Assembly (NCBI GenBank): GCA_934364795.1
Contig: CAKRMK010000005.1
Span: 62,001 to 126,000, forward strand
From: an uncultured Blautia sp.
GTDB lineage: Bacteria; Bacillota; Clostridia; Lachnospirales; Lachnospiraceae
Direction of reading: 5' to 3'
Length of the DNA stretch: 64,000 nucleotides
Shown here: piece by piece, positions 34,139-44,231 of the stretch
How positions within the stretch are numbered: position 1 is the stretch's first letter
How the letters are laid out: every line of letters starts with the position of its first letter
The notes under the pieces: generated by a model
Told to the model about the DNA's origin: nothing
The model's input: only the letters and a program-made list of their open reading frames with translations
The model's database searches: none
Program-made: the position numbers and the translations under genes

Positions 34139-35089
34139 ATGGATGAAATTACAGTACCGATTTATCTCATAACCGGATTTCTGGAAAGCGGCAAGACCTC
34201 TTTCCTTAGCTTTACCCTGCAGCAGGATTACTTCCGCACAGAGGGAAAAACCCTTCTGATTCTCTGTGAAGAGGGAGAAGAAGAATACGATGAGGATGCT
34301 CTTGCAAAGGATAATGTTGTAGTAGAAGTCATCGAAAAAGAAGAAGATTTTACCCCGGAACGCCTTCAGGCACTGGATATTATCCATCAGCCGGAGCGTG
34401 TGGTTATGGAATACAATGGAATGTGGCTGGTAAGCAAATTTGAAGAAATGAGACTTCCACAGGGATGGGGAATTGAGCAGCACATTACCTGCGTAGATGC
34501 AAGCACATTCCAGGTATATATGCAGAATATGAAATCTATTTTTATGGATATGGTCCGCAATGCTGACATGGTTGTATTTAACCGCAGCAAGATGGAATAT
34601 CCTCTTTCAAATTTCAGAAGAAGCATAAAAGTAGTAAACCCAAGTGCAGAGGTTATTTTTGAGGATGAAGAAGGCGAGATGACAGATATTTTTGCAGACC
34701 AGATGCCATTTGACCTGGACGCAGATATCGTGGACATTCCACCGGAAGATTACGGAATCTGGTTCGTAGATGCTATGGACCATCCGGACCGTTATGTTGG
34801 AAAAACAATTCGCTTTAAAGCCCGCGCCCGCCGTCCAAGAGGTATGGGAAGCAAATTCTTTATTCCGGGACGTACTGCGATGACCTGCTGTGCAGACGAT
34901 ACTTCTTTCCTTGGATATATTTGCAAGAGCGCATATGCACCCAAGCTGAAGCCAGGTGAATGGGTGGAAGTGACTGCAAAAGTTGCTTTTGAAAACAGAA
35001 CTGAGTACCAGGGTGAGGGTATTGTTCTCTATGCAGAGAATGTAAGCCTATGTGAGCCGCTGGCAGACGAGATGGTTTATTTTAACTGA
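34139..35089 (+). CDS. CobW-like GTPase fused to a DUF1980-like C-terminal domain
   Basis: A 316-residue protein. The N-terminal 190 residues are a G3E-type GTPase with Walker A GFLESGKTS (12-20), but no CxCC metal motif. The C-terminal 110 residues (YVGKTIRFKARARRP, FFIPGRTAMTCCADD near 248, KPGEWVEVTAKV) resemble the C-terminal domain of the DUF1980/TIGR03943 (YcgQ-like) proteins, which elsewhere accompany DUF318-type permeases. The assignment of the C-domain is by recognition of the MTCCADD/GYIC pattern and is tentative. It lies 68 bases after the His-rich GTPase, so the two probably form a metal-handling pair. Confidence 0.72.
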   Translation: MDEITVPIYLITGFLESGKTSFLSFTLQQDYFRTEGKTLLILCEEGEEEYDEDALAKDNVVVEVIEKEEDFTPERLQALDIIHQPERVVMEYNGMWLVSKFEEMRLPQGWGIEQHITCVDASTFQVYMQNMKSIFMDMVRNADMVVFNRSKMEYPLSNFRRSIKVVNPSAEVIFEDEEGEMTDIFADQMPFDLDADIVDIPPEDYGIWFVDAMDHPDRYVGKTIRFKARARRPRGMGSKFFIPGRTAMTCCADDTSFLGYICKSAYAPKLKPGEWVEVTAKVAFENRTEYQGEGIVLYAENVSLCEPLADEMVYFN

Positions 35090-35113
35090 TTTTTAGAACA
35101 GGAATAAGAATAT

Positions 35114-35689
35114 ATGTATTTAGTTGTTGGACTGGGAAACCCGGGGAAGCAGTATGAGGCAACCCGTCACAATATGGGTTTCGACACGATTGACGTTCTT
35201 GTGGAAAGACATAAAATTCCCCAGGGCGGCGTAAAATTTAATGCCATGTATGGTTCCGGATTCATTGGGGGCGAAAAGGTAATTTTCATGAAACCTTTGT
35301 CCTTTATGAATTTAAGCGGTGGTCCTGTACAGGAAATGGCAGCTTATTTCAAAATTGATCCGGAAAGTGAACTGATTATAATTCAGGATGATATTGATCT
35401 GGATCCGGGACAGCTTCGCATCCGCAAGCAGGGAAGCGCAGGTGGTCACAATGGGCTTAAGGATATTATCGGAAGACTTGGAACCCAGAAGTTTATGCGG
35501 GTGAAGGTCGGCGTGGGAGCCAAGCCAAAGGGCTGGGATCTGGCAGATCATGTTCTTGGACGTTTCAGTGCAGAGGACCGCAAGCTTGTAGATGAAGCAA
35601 TTGAACATGCAGCAGATGCAGTTGAAAAAATTATAACAGATGGCGCAGATGCAGCCATGAATGAATACAACAGAAAGAAGTCCAGTTAA
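35114..35689 (+). CDS. pth: Peptidyl-tRNA hydrolase
   Basis: A 191-residue enzyme that recycles peptidyl-tRNA. GLGNPGKQYEATRHNMGF contains the catalytic His and the substrate Asn; MKPLSFMNLSG and QDDIDLDPG are intact. A near-consensus terminator overlaps its last codons. It is followed by mfd, an order also found in Bacillus and other Firmicutes. Confidence 0.95.
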   Translation: MYLVVGLGNPGKQYEATRHNMGFDTIDVLVERHKIPQGGVKFNAMYGSGFIGGEKVIFMKPLSFMNLSGGPVQEMAAYFKIDPESELIIIQDDIDLDPGQLRIRKQGSAGGHNGLKDIIGRLGTQKFMRVKVGVGAKPKGWDLADHVLGRFSAEDRKLVDEAIEHAADAVEKIITDGADAAMNEYNRKKSS

Positions 35690-35707
35690 TAAGCTGGGCT
35701 TCTTTTT
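35675..35707 (+). terminator. Terminator overlapping the end of pth
   Basis: AAGAAGTCCAG and CTGGGCTTCTT form a stem with an eight-base loop containing the stop codon, followed by TTTTT. Confidence 0.75.
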
Positions 35708-35710
35708 AAC

Positions 35711-35875
35711 CTAGTACATCGAAAATTAAGTATCTGCTATATTGACGCCGGATGATTTTCTCATATGCAAGGCGAAGGAATGAGGCGTAGCGGTGGCTAC
35801 GGCGATTGACGACAACGCGGCATATGAAAAATCAGACAAGTCAATATGGCGGTTACTTAATTTTCGCTGTACTAG
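35711..35875. repeat. 165-bp MITE-like palindromic element
   Basis: The ends are inverted: CTAGTACATCGAAAATTAAG at the left and, read on the other strand, CTAGTACAGCGAAAATTAAG at the right, extending about 36 bases with several mismatches (ATATTGAC is shared at the inner edge). Further in, CTCATATGC and GCATATGAA also pair. The centre, about 50 bases, is GC-rich (GGCGTAGCGGTGGCTACGG). No coding capacity and no clear target duplication. It lies between the pth terminator and mfd. Confidence 0.75.
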
Positions 35876-35902
35876 ATCGTATTCAATGAAAGGAGGAAAG
35901 CC

Positions 35903-38900
35903 ATGCTTTCATTTTCCCAGCCTCTTAAAGGAATGGCTGAATTCGAAGAAATTGAAAAAAGTATTGAAAAGAATGAGGGGATCGTCCAGATCACAGGCTG
36001 TCTGGAATCCCAGAAAGCGCATCTGATCCATGGGCTTTCCGGGAAAACACCTATGCGGCTGGTGATAGCAGGAGATGAACGTCAGGCGAAAGAGGCGTTT
36101 GAGGATCTGCGTTTTTATGATAAAAATACTTTATTTTATCCTGCAAAGGACTTGTTGTTTTTTCAGGCTGACATTCAGGGAAATCTTCTGATCAGACAGA
36201 GAATGTGTGTAGTAAAAGCACTTCTGGAGAAGGAAGAACTTACTGTTGTTACCAGCATTGACGGCTGTATGGATTATCTTATGCCCTTAGAAGAAATTAA
36301 GAAAAAGGTTTTGCATTTTTATTCAGACAGTGTGATCAATATGGATGCCCTGAAAAAAGCACTGGTTGATCTTGGATATGAACGGGTGGGACAGGTAGAA
36401 ATGCCGGGACAGTTTTCCGTACGTGGTGGAATTGTTGATATTTACTGCCTGACAGAAGAAAATCCCTGGAGAATTGAGCTTTGGGGGGATGAAATTGATT
36501 CCATCCGAAGCTTTGATGCCGAAAGCCAGCGTTCATTGGAAAATCTGGACGAAATTGCCATTTATCCTGCCGTGGAGTGGACAGGTGCGAAGAAAATGGT
36601 ATCTTTTCCAGATTATTTTCCGAAAGAAAAGACTCTTTTCTTCCTGGATGAGCCAAATCGCATTCTGGAAAACGGTCTTGGTGTGGAGCAGGAATATCAG
36701 CAAAGCCGTATCCACAGGGAAGAAAAAGGAGAGCAGGATCTTCCAGTACAGTGGCTTTGCGAATTTTCCAAGGTGCAAAGGCAGTTAAACAAATGCCGGG
36801 CGGTTTCTTTATCTGCTCTGGAACCCCGGGCTGTGGAATGGAATTTTTCCAAAGAGAAATTCAATCTTACAGTGCAAAGCGTGACCTCTTATAACAGCAG
36901 CTTTGAGCTTCTGGTAGAGGATCTGGAAAAGTACAAAAAACAGGGGTATCAGATTGCTCTTCTCTCCGGTTCCCGCACAAGGGCAGAACGTCTGGCAAAG
37001 GATCTTCAGGAAAATGAGCTGAATGCTTTTTACAGCCAGGATTATGACCGTGTGATAAATCCTGGGGAAATCATGGTTATGTATGGACACGCCCGGAAAG
37101 GTTTCGAATATCCGCTGATCAAGTTTGCGGTTATTACAGAAACAGATATTTTCGGTCAGGAGCAGAAAAAAAAGAAAAAGAAGAAAACCTATAATGGAAA
37201 GCGGATTCAGGATTTTGCGGAGCTTTCCATAGGAGATTATGTGGTTCATGAAAAGCATGGACTGGGAATTTACCGGGGAATTGAAAAAGTAGAAGTTGAT
37301 AAGGTTGTTAAGGATTATATTAAAATCGAGTACCGTGATGGCAGCAACCTGTATATTCTTGCTACCCAGCTGGACGCACTGCAGAAATATTCCGGTGCAG
37401 ATACGGCGAAGGTTCCGAAGCTGAATAAGCTTGGAACCCAGGAGTGGAACCGTACCAAGTCAAAGGTAAAGGGCGCAGTAAAAAATATTGCAAAAGAGCT
37501 GGTTGAGCTTTATGCAGTGCGCCAGGAAAAGGAAGGCTATGTGTGTGGCCCGGATACAGTATGGCAGCGGGAATTTGAAGAGATGTTTCCCTACGAGGAA
37601 ACGGAAGATCAGTTAAATGCTATTGAGGACACCAAAAGAGATATGGAGAGCACCAAGATCATGGACCGTCTGGTATGTGGTGATGTTGGCTATGGCAAAA
37701 CCGAAATTGCCCTGCGTGCTGCATTTAAAGAAGTGCAGGAAAGCCGCCAGGTAGTTTATCTGGTGCCAACTACCATACTTGCCCAGCAGGTGTACAATAC
37801 GTTTCTTCAGAGAATGAAGGAATTTCCAGTGCGTGTGGATCTTCTTTGCCGTTTCCGTACCCCTGCACAGCAGAAAAAGACCATCCAGGATTTGAAAAAA
37901 GGACAGGTGGATATTGTAATCGGTACCCACAGAGTGCTTTCCAAGGATGTGGAGTACAAAAATCTGGGACTTCTGATCATTGATGAAGAGCAGCGTTTTG
38001 GTGTCACTCATAAAGAAAAAATCAAGCAGCTGAAAAAAGACATTGACGTTCTTACCCTGACTGCTACCCCTATTCCCAGAACTCTTCATATGAGTATGAT
38101 CGGAATCCGTGACATGAGCGTGCTGGAAGAGCCGCCTATAGACAGAATGCCGATCCAGACTTACGTTATGGAGTATGACGAAGAGACAGTACGTGAAGCT
38201 ATTGGCAGGGAGCTTCGCAGAGGCGGACAGGTTTATTATGTTTATAACCGGGTTACAGATATTGATGAGGTTGCCCTTCGGATCTCCAAGCTGGTGCCAG
38301 ATGCAAGAGTGGATTTTGCACACGGGCAGATGAGTGAAAGAGAACTGGAACGGGTAATGTATGACTTTATCAACGGAGATATTGACGTACTGGTTTCCAC
38401 TACTATTATTGAGACAGGACTTGATATTTCTAATGTAAATACCATGATCATCCATGATTCTGATAAATACGGGCTTTCCCAGCTTTATCAGCTTCGGGGA
38501 AGAATCGGCCGCTCCAACAGAACTGCCTATGCATTCCTTATGTACCGCCGGAATACCATGCTTCGGGAAGTTGCTGAGAAACGTCTTTCTGCCATCCGTG
38601 AATTTACGGATCTTGGAAGCGGGTTTAAAATCGCCATGCGTGACCTGGAGCTTCGCGGTGCTGGAAATCTTCTTGGTGCACAGCAGCATGGACATATGAA
38701 CGCAGTGGGCTATGATCTGTACTGTAAAATGCTTAGCGAGGCAGTAAAAGAGGCAAAAGGAATCCATACAATGGAAGATTTTGAGACAACTATTGATCTG
38801 AATATGGATGCATTTATTCCAGACAGTTATATCAGTAATGAGTTCCAGAAGCTGGACATTTATAAGAGAATTGCGGGAATTGAGTCCCAGCAGGAATACG

Positions 38901-39226
38901 ACGATATGCTGGAGGAGCTGATTGACCGCTTTGGAGAGCCTACAAAAGCAGTACTCAATCTGCTGGCAATTGCAAGACTGAAGGCGCTGGCACACCAGGC
39001 TTATATTACGGAGATCAAACAGCTGCAAAGAGAAATCCGTATTACCCTTTACGAGAATGCACATCTGAATCCGGAGGGAATCCCGCCACTGGTTGCAAAA
39101 TACCGCAGGCAGCTGCAATTTAAGCCAGATAAAGAGCCGAAATTCCTTTTTTCTCCGGTGGGAGATATTGTGCAGGCATTGACGCTGTTTGCAAAGGAAC
39201 TGGGAGAACTGGTGGAAGAAAATTAA
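35903..39226 (+). CDS. mfd: Transcription-repair coupling factor
   Basis: A 1107-residue ATP-dependent translocase that removes stalled RNA polymerase and recruits UvrA. Seen in order: a UvrB-like N-terminal region (1-330), an RNA-polymerase interaction domain (about 430-500, [20 protein letters not shown]), motor domain with [16 protein letters not shown] (Walker A) and DEEQRFGV (the DExQ box), helicase C domain with [10 protein letters not shown] and QLRGRIGRS, and the TRCF domain near the end. It is a little shorter than typical (about 1150). ATG 35903 follows AAAGGAGG. Confidence 0.95.
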   Translation: MLSFSQPLKGMAEFEEIEKSIEKNEGIVQITGCLESQKAHLIHGLSGKTPMRLVIAGDERQAKEAFEDLRFYDKNTLFYPAKDLLFFQADIQGNLLIRQRMCVVKALLEKEELTVVTSIDGCMDYLMPLEEIKKKVLHFYSDSVINMDALKKALVDLGYERVGQVEMPGQFSVRGGIVDIYCLTEENPWRIELWGDEIDSIRSFDAESQRSLENLDEIAIYPAVEWTGAKKMVSFPDYFPKEKTLFFLDEPNRILENGLGVEQEYQQSRIHREEKGEQDLPVQWLCEFSKVQRQLNKCRAVSLSALEPRAVEWNFSKEKFNLTVQSVTSYNSSFELLVEDLEKYKKQGYQIALLSGSRTRAERLAKDLQENELNAFYSQDYDRVINPGEIMVMYGHARKGFEYPLIKFAVITETDIFGQEQKKKKKKKTYNGKRIQDFAELSIGDYVVHEKHGLGIYRGIEKVEVDKVVKDYIKIEYRDGSNLYILATQLDALQKYSGADTAKVPKLNKLGTQEWNRTKSKVKGAVKNIAKELVELYAVRQEKEGYVCGPDTVWQREFEEMFPYEETEDQLNAIEDTKRDMESTKIMDRLVCGDVGYGKTEIALRAAFKEVQESRQVVYLVPTTILAQQVYNTFLQRMKEFPVRVDLLCRFRTPAQQKKTIQDLKKGQVDIVIGTHRVLSKDVEYKNLGLLIIDEEQRFGVTHKEKIKQLKKDIDVLTLTATPIPRTLHMSMIGIRDMSVLEEPPIDRMPIQTYVMEYDEETVREAIGRELRRGGQVYYVYNRVTDIDEVALRISKLVPDARVDFAHGQMSERELERVMYDFINGDIDVLVSTTIIETGLDISNVNTMIIHDSDKYGLSQLYQLRGRIGRSNRTAYAFLMYRRNTMLREVAEKRLSAIREFTDLGSGFKIAMRDLELRGAGNLLGAQQHGHMNAVGYDLYCKMLSEAVKEAKGIHTMEDFETTIDLNMDAFIPDSYISNEFQKLDIYKRIAGIESQQEYDDMLEELIDRFGEPTKAVLNLLAIARLKALAHQAYITEIKQLQREIRITLYENAHLNPEGIPPLVAKYRRQLQFKPDKEPKFLFSPVGDIVQALTLFAKELGELVEEN

Positions 39227-39231
39227 ATTCG

Positions 39232-39299
39232 GAGCATGCCCCCAAAATCTCCCACAAAATGTGACGTACATCTTGCTGGAAGCCTTTTGGGGCACGCTC
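39232..39299 (+). repeat. TGTGACGCACAT-family dispersed repeat, copy 3 with inverted ends
   Basis: GAGCATGCCCCCAAAA at the left and TTTTGGGGCACGCTC at the right are inverted copies, enclosing TCCCACAAAATGTGACGTAC. This copy shows the whole element as a 68-base hairpin. It follows mfd directly. Confidence 0.7.
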
Positions 39300-39351
39300 T
39301 GGATGAAAGAACGAAAATTGTGTGAATTCTGCCGGATTTTCCCCTTTTTAC

Positions 39352-39380
39352 TTGCCCTTAGGGAAAAAAAGTTTTATACT
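39352..39380 (+). promoter_or_regulatory. Probable promoter of the PrsA-like gene
   Basis: TTGCCC and TATACT are 17 bases apart, 54 bases before ATG 39434. Confidence 0.55.
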
Positions 39381-39433
39381 CATAATAACGTGCCCACATT
39401 GGCACATCAGTGAAAGGGTAATTGGTGATCAAT

Positions 39434-40669
39434 ATGAAAAAAATCGTGAAAAATACAACTGTAGCAGCACTTGCTGGTGTAATGGCAGTTGGAATGCTTT
39501 CCGGATGCGGAAAAACTATAGATGGAGAGAAAACAGTTGCAACTGTAGATGGCACTGATATTCCTATGGGTGTTGTAAGTCTGTATGCCCGTGAATCACA
39601 GGCACAGACCGTTGCCATGTACAAGAGCTTTATGGGAACAGCAGATAATATCTGGAGCCAGACTGTAGACTCCGAGTCAGGAACTACTTATGGAGAGCAG
39701 GCCCGCGACCAGTTCCTGGAGCAGGTTGAGCTTATGTACATTATGAAGGAGAAAGCTGCCGATTATAATGTGGAAGTTACTTCTGATGATGAGACAGCAA
39801 TCGCAGATGCAGCTGCACAGTTTATGTCAGACAATGATGAGGAAACGCTCAAAGAGCTGGCTGTAACAGAAGATCAGGTTAAGACTCTTCTGGAGCTTGA
39901 GACATACCGTCAGAGAATTTATGAGCCGATCCGTAATGAGGCAGAAATTAATATTACTGATGAGGAAGCACAGCAGTCCGCTTTTAGCTATGTAAGCATT
40001 TCTATCAGCGGAAGTGATCTGACAGATGATGATATCGCTACCCGTAAGGAAGAGGCACAGGAGATCCTGGATAAGATGAAAGAGGACCCGTCTGCTGATA
40101 TGGGCGAGACAGCTAAATCTGTGAATGACAGTTATGCAGGTCTGTCAGGTACTATTTTCACAAATGACAGCGACGATGAGGATATTACCAATTCCTATGA
40201 TGATGCAGTTGTTGAGGCACTTCGAACTCTGAAAGACGGCGAAGTTTATGGCGAGCTTGTAGAGACAGACAGCAGCATCTACATCCTCCGTATGGATAAT
40301 GTGAAAGACGATGACGCTACTGCATCCAAGAAGGAATCTCTTGAGAATACAAAACGTACCGCTTACTATTCAGATACAACAGGAAAATGGCTTGAGGATG
40401 CTGATATCACTGTAAATAACAAGGTTCTGGACAAACTGGAAATCACAGATGACCATGTTTTCTCTATTAAAGAGGTAGCAGCAGATACTGCTGACAGCAG
40501 TGCAGATGCAGAGGCTACAGAGGAGACTGATGCTACAGACGGCAGTGAGGATGCAGAGAGCACTGATACTACAGAAAGCGGCGATGACGCAGAAACAACT
40601 GACACTACAGAAAGCAGTACTGATACAGAAACAGCTGACACAGCTAAGAGCAGTGACGAAGCAGAATAA
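39434..40669 (+). CDS. PrsA-like peptidyl-prolyl isomerase lipoprotein with acidic tail
   Basis: A 411-residue predicted lipoprotein (MLSGC lipobox near residue 24). After the signal comes a SurA/PrsA-like N-terminal chaperone region and a parvulin-like segment (around 200-300: ETAKSVNDSYAGLSGTIF, LRTLKDGEVYGELVETD). The last 55 residues are a Ser/Thr/Asp/Glu/Ala run. It should help exported proteins fold outside the membrane. ATG 39434 is preferred to TTG 39422 since GGTGAT lies just before it. The mfd-then-isomerase order is common in Firmicutes. Confidence 0.82.
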   Translation: MKKIVKNTTVAALAGVMAVGMLSGCGKTIDGEKTVATVDGTDIPMGVVSLYARESQAQTVAMYKSFMGTADNIWSQTVDSESGTTYGEQARDQFLEQVELMYIMKEKAADYNVEVTSDDETAIADAAAQFMSDNDEETLKELAVTEDQVKTLLELETYRQRIYEPIRNEAEINITDEEAQQSAFSYVSISISGSDLTDDDIATRKEEAQEILDKMKEDPSADMGETAKSVNDSYAGLSGTIFTNDSDDEDITNSYDDAVVEALRTLKDGEVYGELVETDSSIYILRMDNVKDDDATASKKESLENTKRTAYYSDTTGKWLEDADITVNNKVLDKLEITDDHVFSIKEVAADTADSSADAEATEETDATDGSEDAESTDTTESGDDAETTDTTESSTDTETADTAKSSDEAE

Positions 40670-40739
40670 CAGATTTATACCTGCAGCAAAAAGGCGGTTT
40701 TGCCTTTGAAATAACTGGTACGATGATGGGACAAAGATG

Positions 40740-40774
40740 GCCTGCCTGGGTAAAATATTCGGGCAGGCTTTTCC
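40740..40774 (+). terminator. Terminator after the PrsA-like gene
   Basis: GCCTGCC and GGCAGGC with a 15-base loop, followed by TTTTCCTTT. Confidence 0.75.
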
Positions 40775-40803
40775 TTTCATTATTTCATTGATGGAGGTTT
40801 TTC

Positions 40804-41805
40804 ATGAAAAAAATACTTCTTATTGCAACAGGAGGTACTATTGCTTCCAAGTACACAGCAGAAGGTCTTGCACCTCAGATTTCAGCAGACGAACTGTTGG
40901 AATATATTCCCCAGGCAAGAGAGTTCTGTACCATTGACACAGTGCAGCCTTTTGCACTGGACAGCACCAATGTATGTGCAGATCACTGGCTGAAGCTGGC
41001 GAAATTAATTGAATCCAAATATGAATTTTATGATGGATTTGTACTTTGTCATGGGACAGACACCATGGCATATACGGCAGCTGCCCTGTCCTATCTGATC
41101 CAGAACAACCGCAGACCCATTGTAATTACCGGAGCACAGAAGCCTATCGATCTTGCAATTACAGATGCACGTTCCAACTTGCTGGACAGCCTGCGCTTTG
41201 CGTCCCATGACCGCGCACACGGAATTTCAATAGTATTTGGAGGCAAAGTAATTGCCGGAACCAGGGCGAAAAAAGAGTTTTCCAAAAGCTATAATGCTTT
41301 TTCCAGTATTAATTATCCAGATATTGCATCTATTCACGACAATAAGATCATTTTTTACATTGATGACAAAGACCAGTCCACAAAGCCGCTGGTGTTCTAT
41401 CACAAAATGAATCAGAAAATATTTCTGTTAAAACTAATTCCAGGAATCGACGGGAAAGTGCTGGATGCACTGTTTCCCTCTTATGACGGGCTGATTATTG
41501 AATCTTTTGGAGTAGGCGGACTGCCACATTATGAGAATGATGATTTTATGGATGCCATCAGCCATTGGATTGAAGCCGGGAAACCTGTATGTATGGCAAC
41601 CCAGGTCACTCATGAAGGAAGTGACATGGAAGTTTACCAGGTTGGAAAAATTATTAAAGAGCGTTTTCCGGTGCTGGAGTCTTATGATATGACTCTGGAA
41701 GCTTCGGTAACGAAAATGATGTGGGCGCTGGGACAGACAGAGGATGCAGGTAAGTTCCGGGAACTGTTTTATACTACTATTAATCATGATTTATTGTTTT
41801 TGTAA
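40804..41805 (+). CDS. ansA: L-asparaginase, type I
   Basis: A 333-residue cytoplasmic amidohydrolase converting asparagine to aspartate and ammonia. Both catalytic threonine motifs are present: ATGGTIAS (Thr12) and CHGTDTMAYTA (Thr near 84). There is no signal peptide, which separates it from periplasmic type II enzymes. GGAGG precedes ATG 40804. DUF4317 follows 30 bases later. Confidence 0.92.
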   Translation: MKKILLIATGGTIASKYTAEGLAPQISADELLEYIPQAREFCTIDTVQPFALDSTNVCADHWLKLAKLIESKYEFYDGFVLCHGTDTMAYTAAALSYLIQNNRRPIVITGAQKPIDLAITDARSNLLDSLRFASHDRAHGISIVFGGKVIAGTRAKKEFSKSYNAFSSINYPDIASIHDNKIIFYIDDKDQSTKPLVFYHKMNQKIFLLKLIPGIDGKVLDALFPSYDGLIIESFGVGGLPHYENDDFMDAISHWIEAGKPVCMATQVTHEGSDMEVYQVGKIIKERFPVLESYDMTLEASVTKMMWALGQTEDAGKFRELFYTTINHDLLFL

Positions 41806-41835
41806 AGCACTCTAAGCTGTAAGGAGGAAAGTTAA

Positions 41836-43002
41836 GTGAACAAAAAAGAAATATCAGAAATCAAGAAACAGTTTTCACCAGCCAACTGCGCCATCACCCG
41901 CATTTGTGGCTGCTATGTGGACGCTGATAAAAATAAAAAAACAGAACTGAAAGAAGCCTTTCTTTCTCTTTCCGAGGAGGAAATGTTCAAATATTTTGAA
42001 ATTTTTAAGAAAACTCTTTCCGGTACACTTGGAAAGAATCTGATGAACATGGAATTTCCCCTGGATCAGGAAAAGGAAGGTGGCACACAGGAGTTTCTTA
42101 TGAAGCTTCGTGCCAGTAAGCTGAAGGATGACCAGCTTATTGAAAGCTTTTATGACAAAATTATTGAAAATTATGATTATCCGGAAAATTACTACATAAT
42201 CCTCATTCATGCTGTTTATGATATTCCGGGAAAAACTTCTGATGGTATTGAGATGGACGATGCATCAGAAGAGATTTACGAACATATCCTGTGCAGCATT
42301 TGTCCGGTGAAATTGTCAAAGGCAGGGCTTTGCTATAATGCAGAAGCGAACCTGATCCAGGACCGTATTCGTGACTGGATTGTGGAAATGCCGGAGAATG
42401 GTTTCCTTTTCCCTGTATTTAATGACAGAAGTACAGACATTCATGGCCTGCTTTATTATTCCAAAAATGCGGAACAGCTTCATGATGTGTTTGTGGATGA
42501 GATGTTTGGCTGCACGGCACCCCTTTCAGCAGGGGGGCAAAGAGATTCCTTCAATATGCTGGTGGAAGAGACTCTGGGAGAGGACTGCCAGTATGATACT
42601 GTAGTAAACATTCATGAAAAGCTGAACGAGATCATTGAAGCCCAGAAGGATTCCCCGGACCCGGTAGTACTTACAAAATCAGAGGTGAAGCGCCTTTTCG
42701 AGGACTGCGGTGTGGAGGAAGAGAAGCTGGAAACCTTTGATAACCAGTATGAAGTGGTTGCCGGAGAAAAAGCGGCACTGGTGGCTTCCAATATTACCAA
42801 TACCCGTAAATTTGAAATCAAAACACCAGATGTGGTGATCCAGGTTCAGCCTGAAAAGGTGGAGCTTGTGGAAACCAGAATTATTGACGGGCGTAAATGC
42901 CTGGTGATTCCAATGGAAGATGTGGAAATCAATGGCATCCGGGTAACTATGGGCAGGGATGGAAGCATTGACTATGAATCTGAGCAGGAAACTGAAGAGT
43001 AA
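41836..43002 (+). CDS. DUF4317 family protein
   Basis: A 388-residue cytoplasmic protein of the DUF4317 family, which is characteristic of Clostridia and has no known function. Typical parts are ITRICGCYVDADKN near the start, LSEEEMFKYFEIFKKTLSG and GRKCLVIPMEDVEINGI near the end. It begins with GTG 41836, with AAGGAGGAAA upstream. It is probably co-transcribed with the asparaginase gene. Confidence 0.82.
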   Translation: MNKKEISEIKKQFSPANCAITRICGCYVDADKNKKTELKEAFLSLSEEEMFKYFEIFKKTLSGTLGKNLMNMEFPLDQEKEGGTQEFLMKLRASKLKDDQLIESFYDKIIENYDYPENYYIILIHAVYDIPGKTSDGIEMDDASEEIYEHILCSICPVKLSKAGLCYNAEANLIQDRIRDWIVEMPENGFLFPVFNDRSTDIHGLLYYSKNAEQLHDVFVDEMFGCTAPLSAGGQRDSFNMLVEETLGEDCQYDTVVNIHEKLNEIIEAQKDSPDPVVLTKSEVKRLFEDCGVEEEKLETFDNQYEVVAGEKAALVASNITNTRKFEIKTPDVVIQVQPEKVELVETRIIDGRKCLVIPMEDVEINGIRVTMGRDGSIDYESEQETEE

Positions 43003-43093
43003 AAAAGATAAACAGGCCAGCTGCATGCGGAAGATAATGTTGCCAGGAAATGGTAATGAGGGTAATGAAAAATCTGCAATGCAGCTGGTAATG

Positions 43094-43110
43094 TTTTGTA
43101 CTGTACAAAA
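43094..43110. promoter_or_regulatory. 17-bp palindrome upstream of the LysR gene
   Basis: TTTTGTACTGTACAAAA is a perfect palindrome around a central base, about 90 bases before ATG 43199. It may be the autoregulatory site of the LysR protein or the site of another dimeric regulator. A separate 10-base inverted pair CCAGCTGCAT/ATGCAGCTGG (43017 and 43079) brackets the end of the previous gene's trailer. Confidence 0.5.
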
Positions 43111-43198
43111 TGATTTGTGCTTGTTACAATGAAAAAACCAGAAACATACCTGTAAAATCGAAAAATATGAAAAATAATACAAGAAAAGAGGAAGATTC

Positions 43199-44110
43199 AT
43201 GACTCTGGCACAACTTCGCTATGCAATTACAGTAGCCAATTCCAATTCCATGAACGAAGCTGCCCGAACCCTTTTTATTTCCCAGCCCAGCCTTTCATCG
43301 GCAATCAAAGAGCTGGAAGAAGAGATTGGTGTAGAGCTGTTTCGAAGAACCAACCGTGGAATTTCCGTAACTCCGGAAGGGGAAGAATTTCTGGGGTATG
43401 CCCGCCAGGTGGTTGAGCAATACGAACTGATTGAATCCAAGTACGTATCCAAAGAACGGACAAAAAAGAAATTCAGCGTGTCCATGCAGCATTATACGTT
43501 TGCTGTCAATGCCTTTGTGGAAATGGTGAAGCAGTTTGGAATGGATGAATACGAATTCGCAGTTCATGAAACCAGAACCTACGATATTATCACGGATGTA
43601 AAGGATTTTAAAAGTGAAATTGGAATTTTATACATTAATGACTTTAACCGGAAGGTCCTTGAGAAAATTTTCCATGAGTCCAACCTGGAATTTCATCCCA
43701 TTCTGGAATGCAGTATTTATGTTTATATGTGGAAGGGACATCCCCTTGCAGATCGGGAACTGATCACGCTGGAAGATCTTCGGGAATATCCCTGCCTGTC
43801 TTTTGAACAGGGAACTTACAATTCCTTTTATTTTGCAGAAGAGGTCCTTAGCACCTATGAATACAAACGTCTTATCAAGGCCAATGACCGTGCCACTCTT
43901 CTGAACCTGATGGTAGGTCTTAATGGCTACACCTTGTGCTCCGGAATTATCTGCGAGGAACTGAACGGCTCTGATTACTGTGCTGTGAAACTGGATTCTG
44001 ATGAGATCATGACCATCGGTTATCTTGCCAGAAAGGGCACTACGATCAGTAAGCTGGGACAGAAATATCTGGAGGAGATCGCAAAATATAAGGATAAAGC
44101 ATTGAGATAA
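43199..44110 (+). CDS. LysR family transcriptional regulator
   Basis: A 303-residue regulator. The N-terminal winged helix has LRYAITVANSNSMNEAARTL and ISQPSLSSAIKELEEEIG; the C-terminal part is a periplasmic-binding-like effector domain (FSVSMQHYTFAV, GILYINDFNR). It lies 196 bases upstream of metNIQ on the same strand, with a palindrome between, so it probably controls methionine or cysteine uptake by sensing a sulfur metabolite. The effector is not known. Confidence 0.88.
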   Translation: MTLAQLRYAITVANSNSMNEAARTLFISQPSLSSAIKELEEEIGVELFRRTNRGISVTPEGEEFLGYARQVVEQYELIESKYVSKERTKKKFSVSMQHYTFAVNAFVEMVKQFGMDEYEFAVHETRTYDIITDVKDFKSEIGILYINDFNRKVLEKIFHESNLEFHPILECSIYVYMWKGHPLADRELITLEDLREYPCLSFEQGTYNSFYFAEEVLSTYEYKRLIKANDRATLLNLMVGLNGYTLCSGIICEELNGSDYCAVKLDSDEIMTIGYLARKGTTISKLGQKYLEEIAKYKDKALR

Positions 44111-44193
44111 ATATGTAAGCCCATAAATCATATATTGCCATGTTTTTGCATCGCAATAGATTTAAGTATATTTATAAGTGCACATTTATTTGA

Positions 44194-44210
44194 TATAGTC
44201 TAAGACTATA
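44194..44210. promoter_or_regulatory. 17-bp palindromic site upstream of metNIQ
   Basis: TATAGTCTAAGACTATA is a perfect palindrome around a central A. It fits the T-N11-A type of LysR operator. It sits 22 bases upstream of the -35 element, the usual place of an activator site. Confidence 0.6.
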
Positions 44211-44231
44211 ACTAGCCCTAAATTTTAAGAA

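Noticed and set aside
37613..39295. A 560-codon open frame on the minus strand opposite mfd
   Set aside because: It lies antisense to a gene with all Mfd motifs, has no ribosome site and its product is Cys/His/Leu-rich as expected for a shadow frame.
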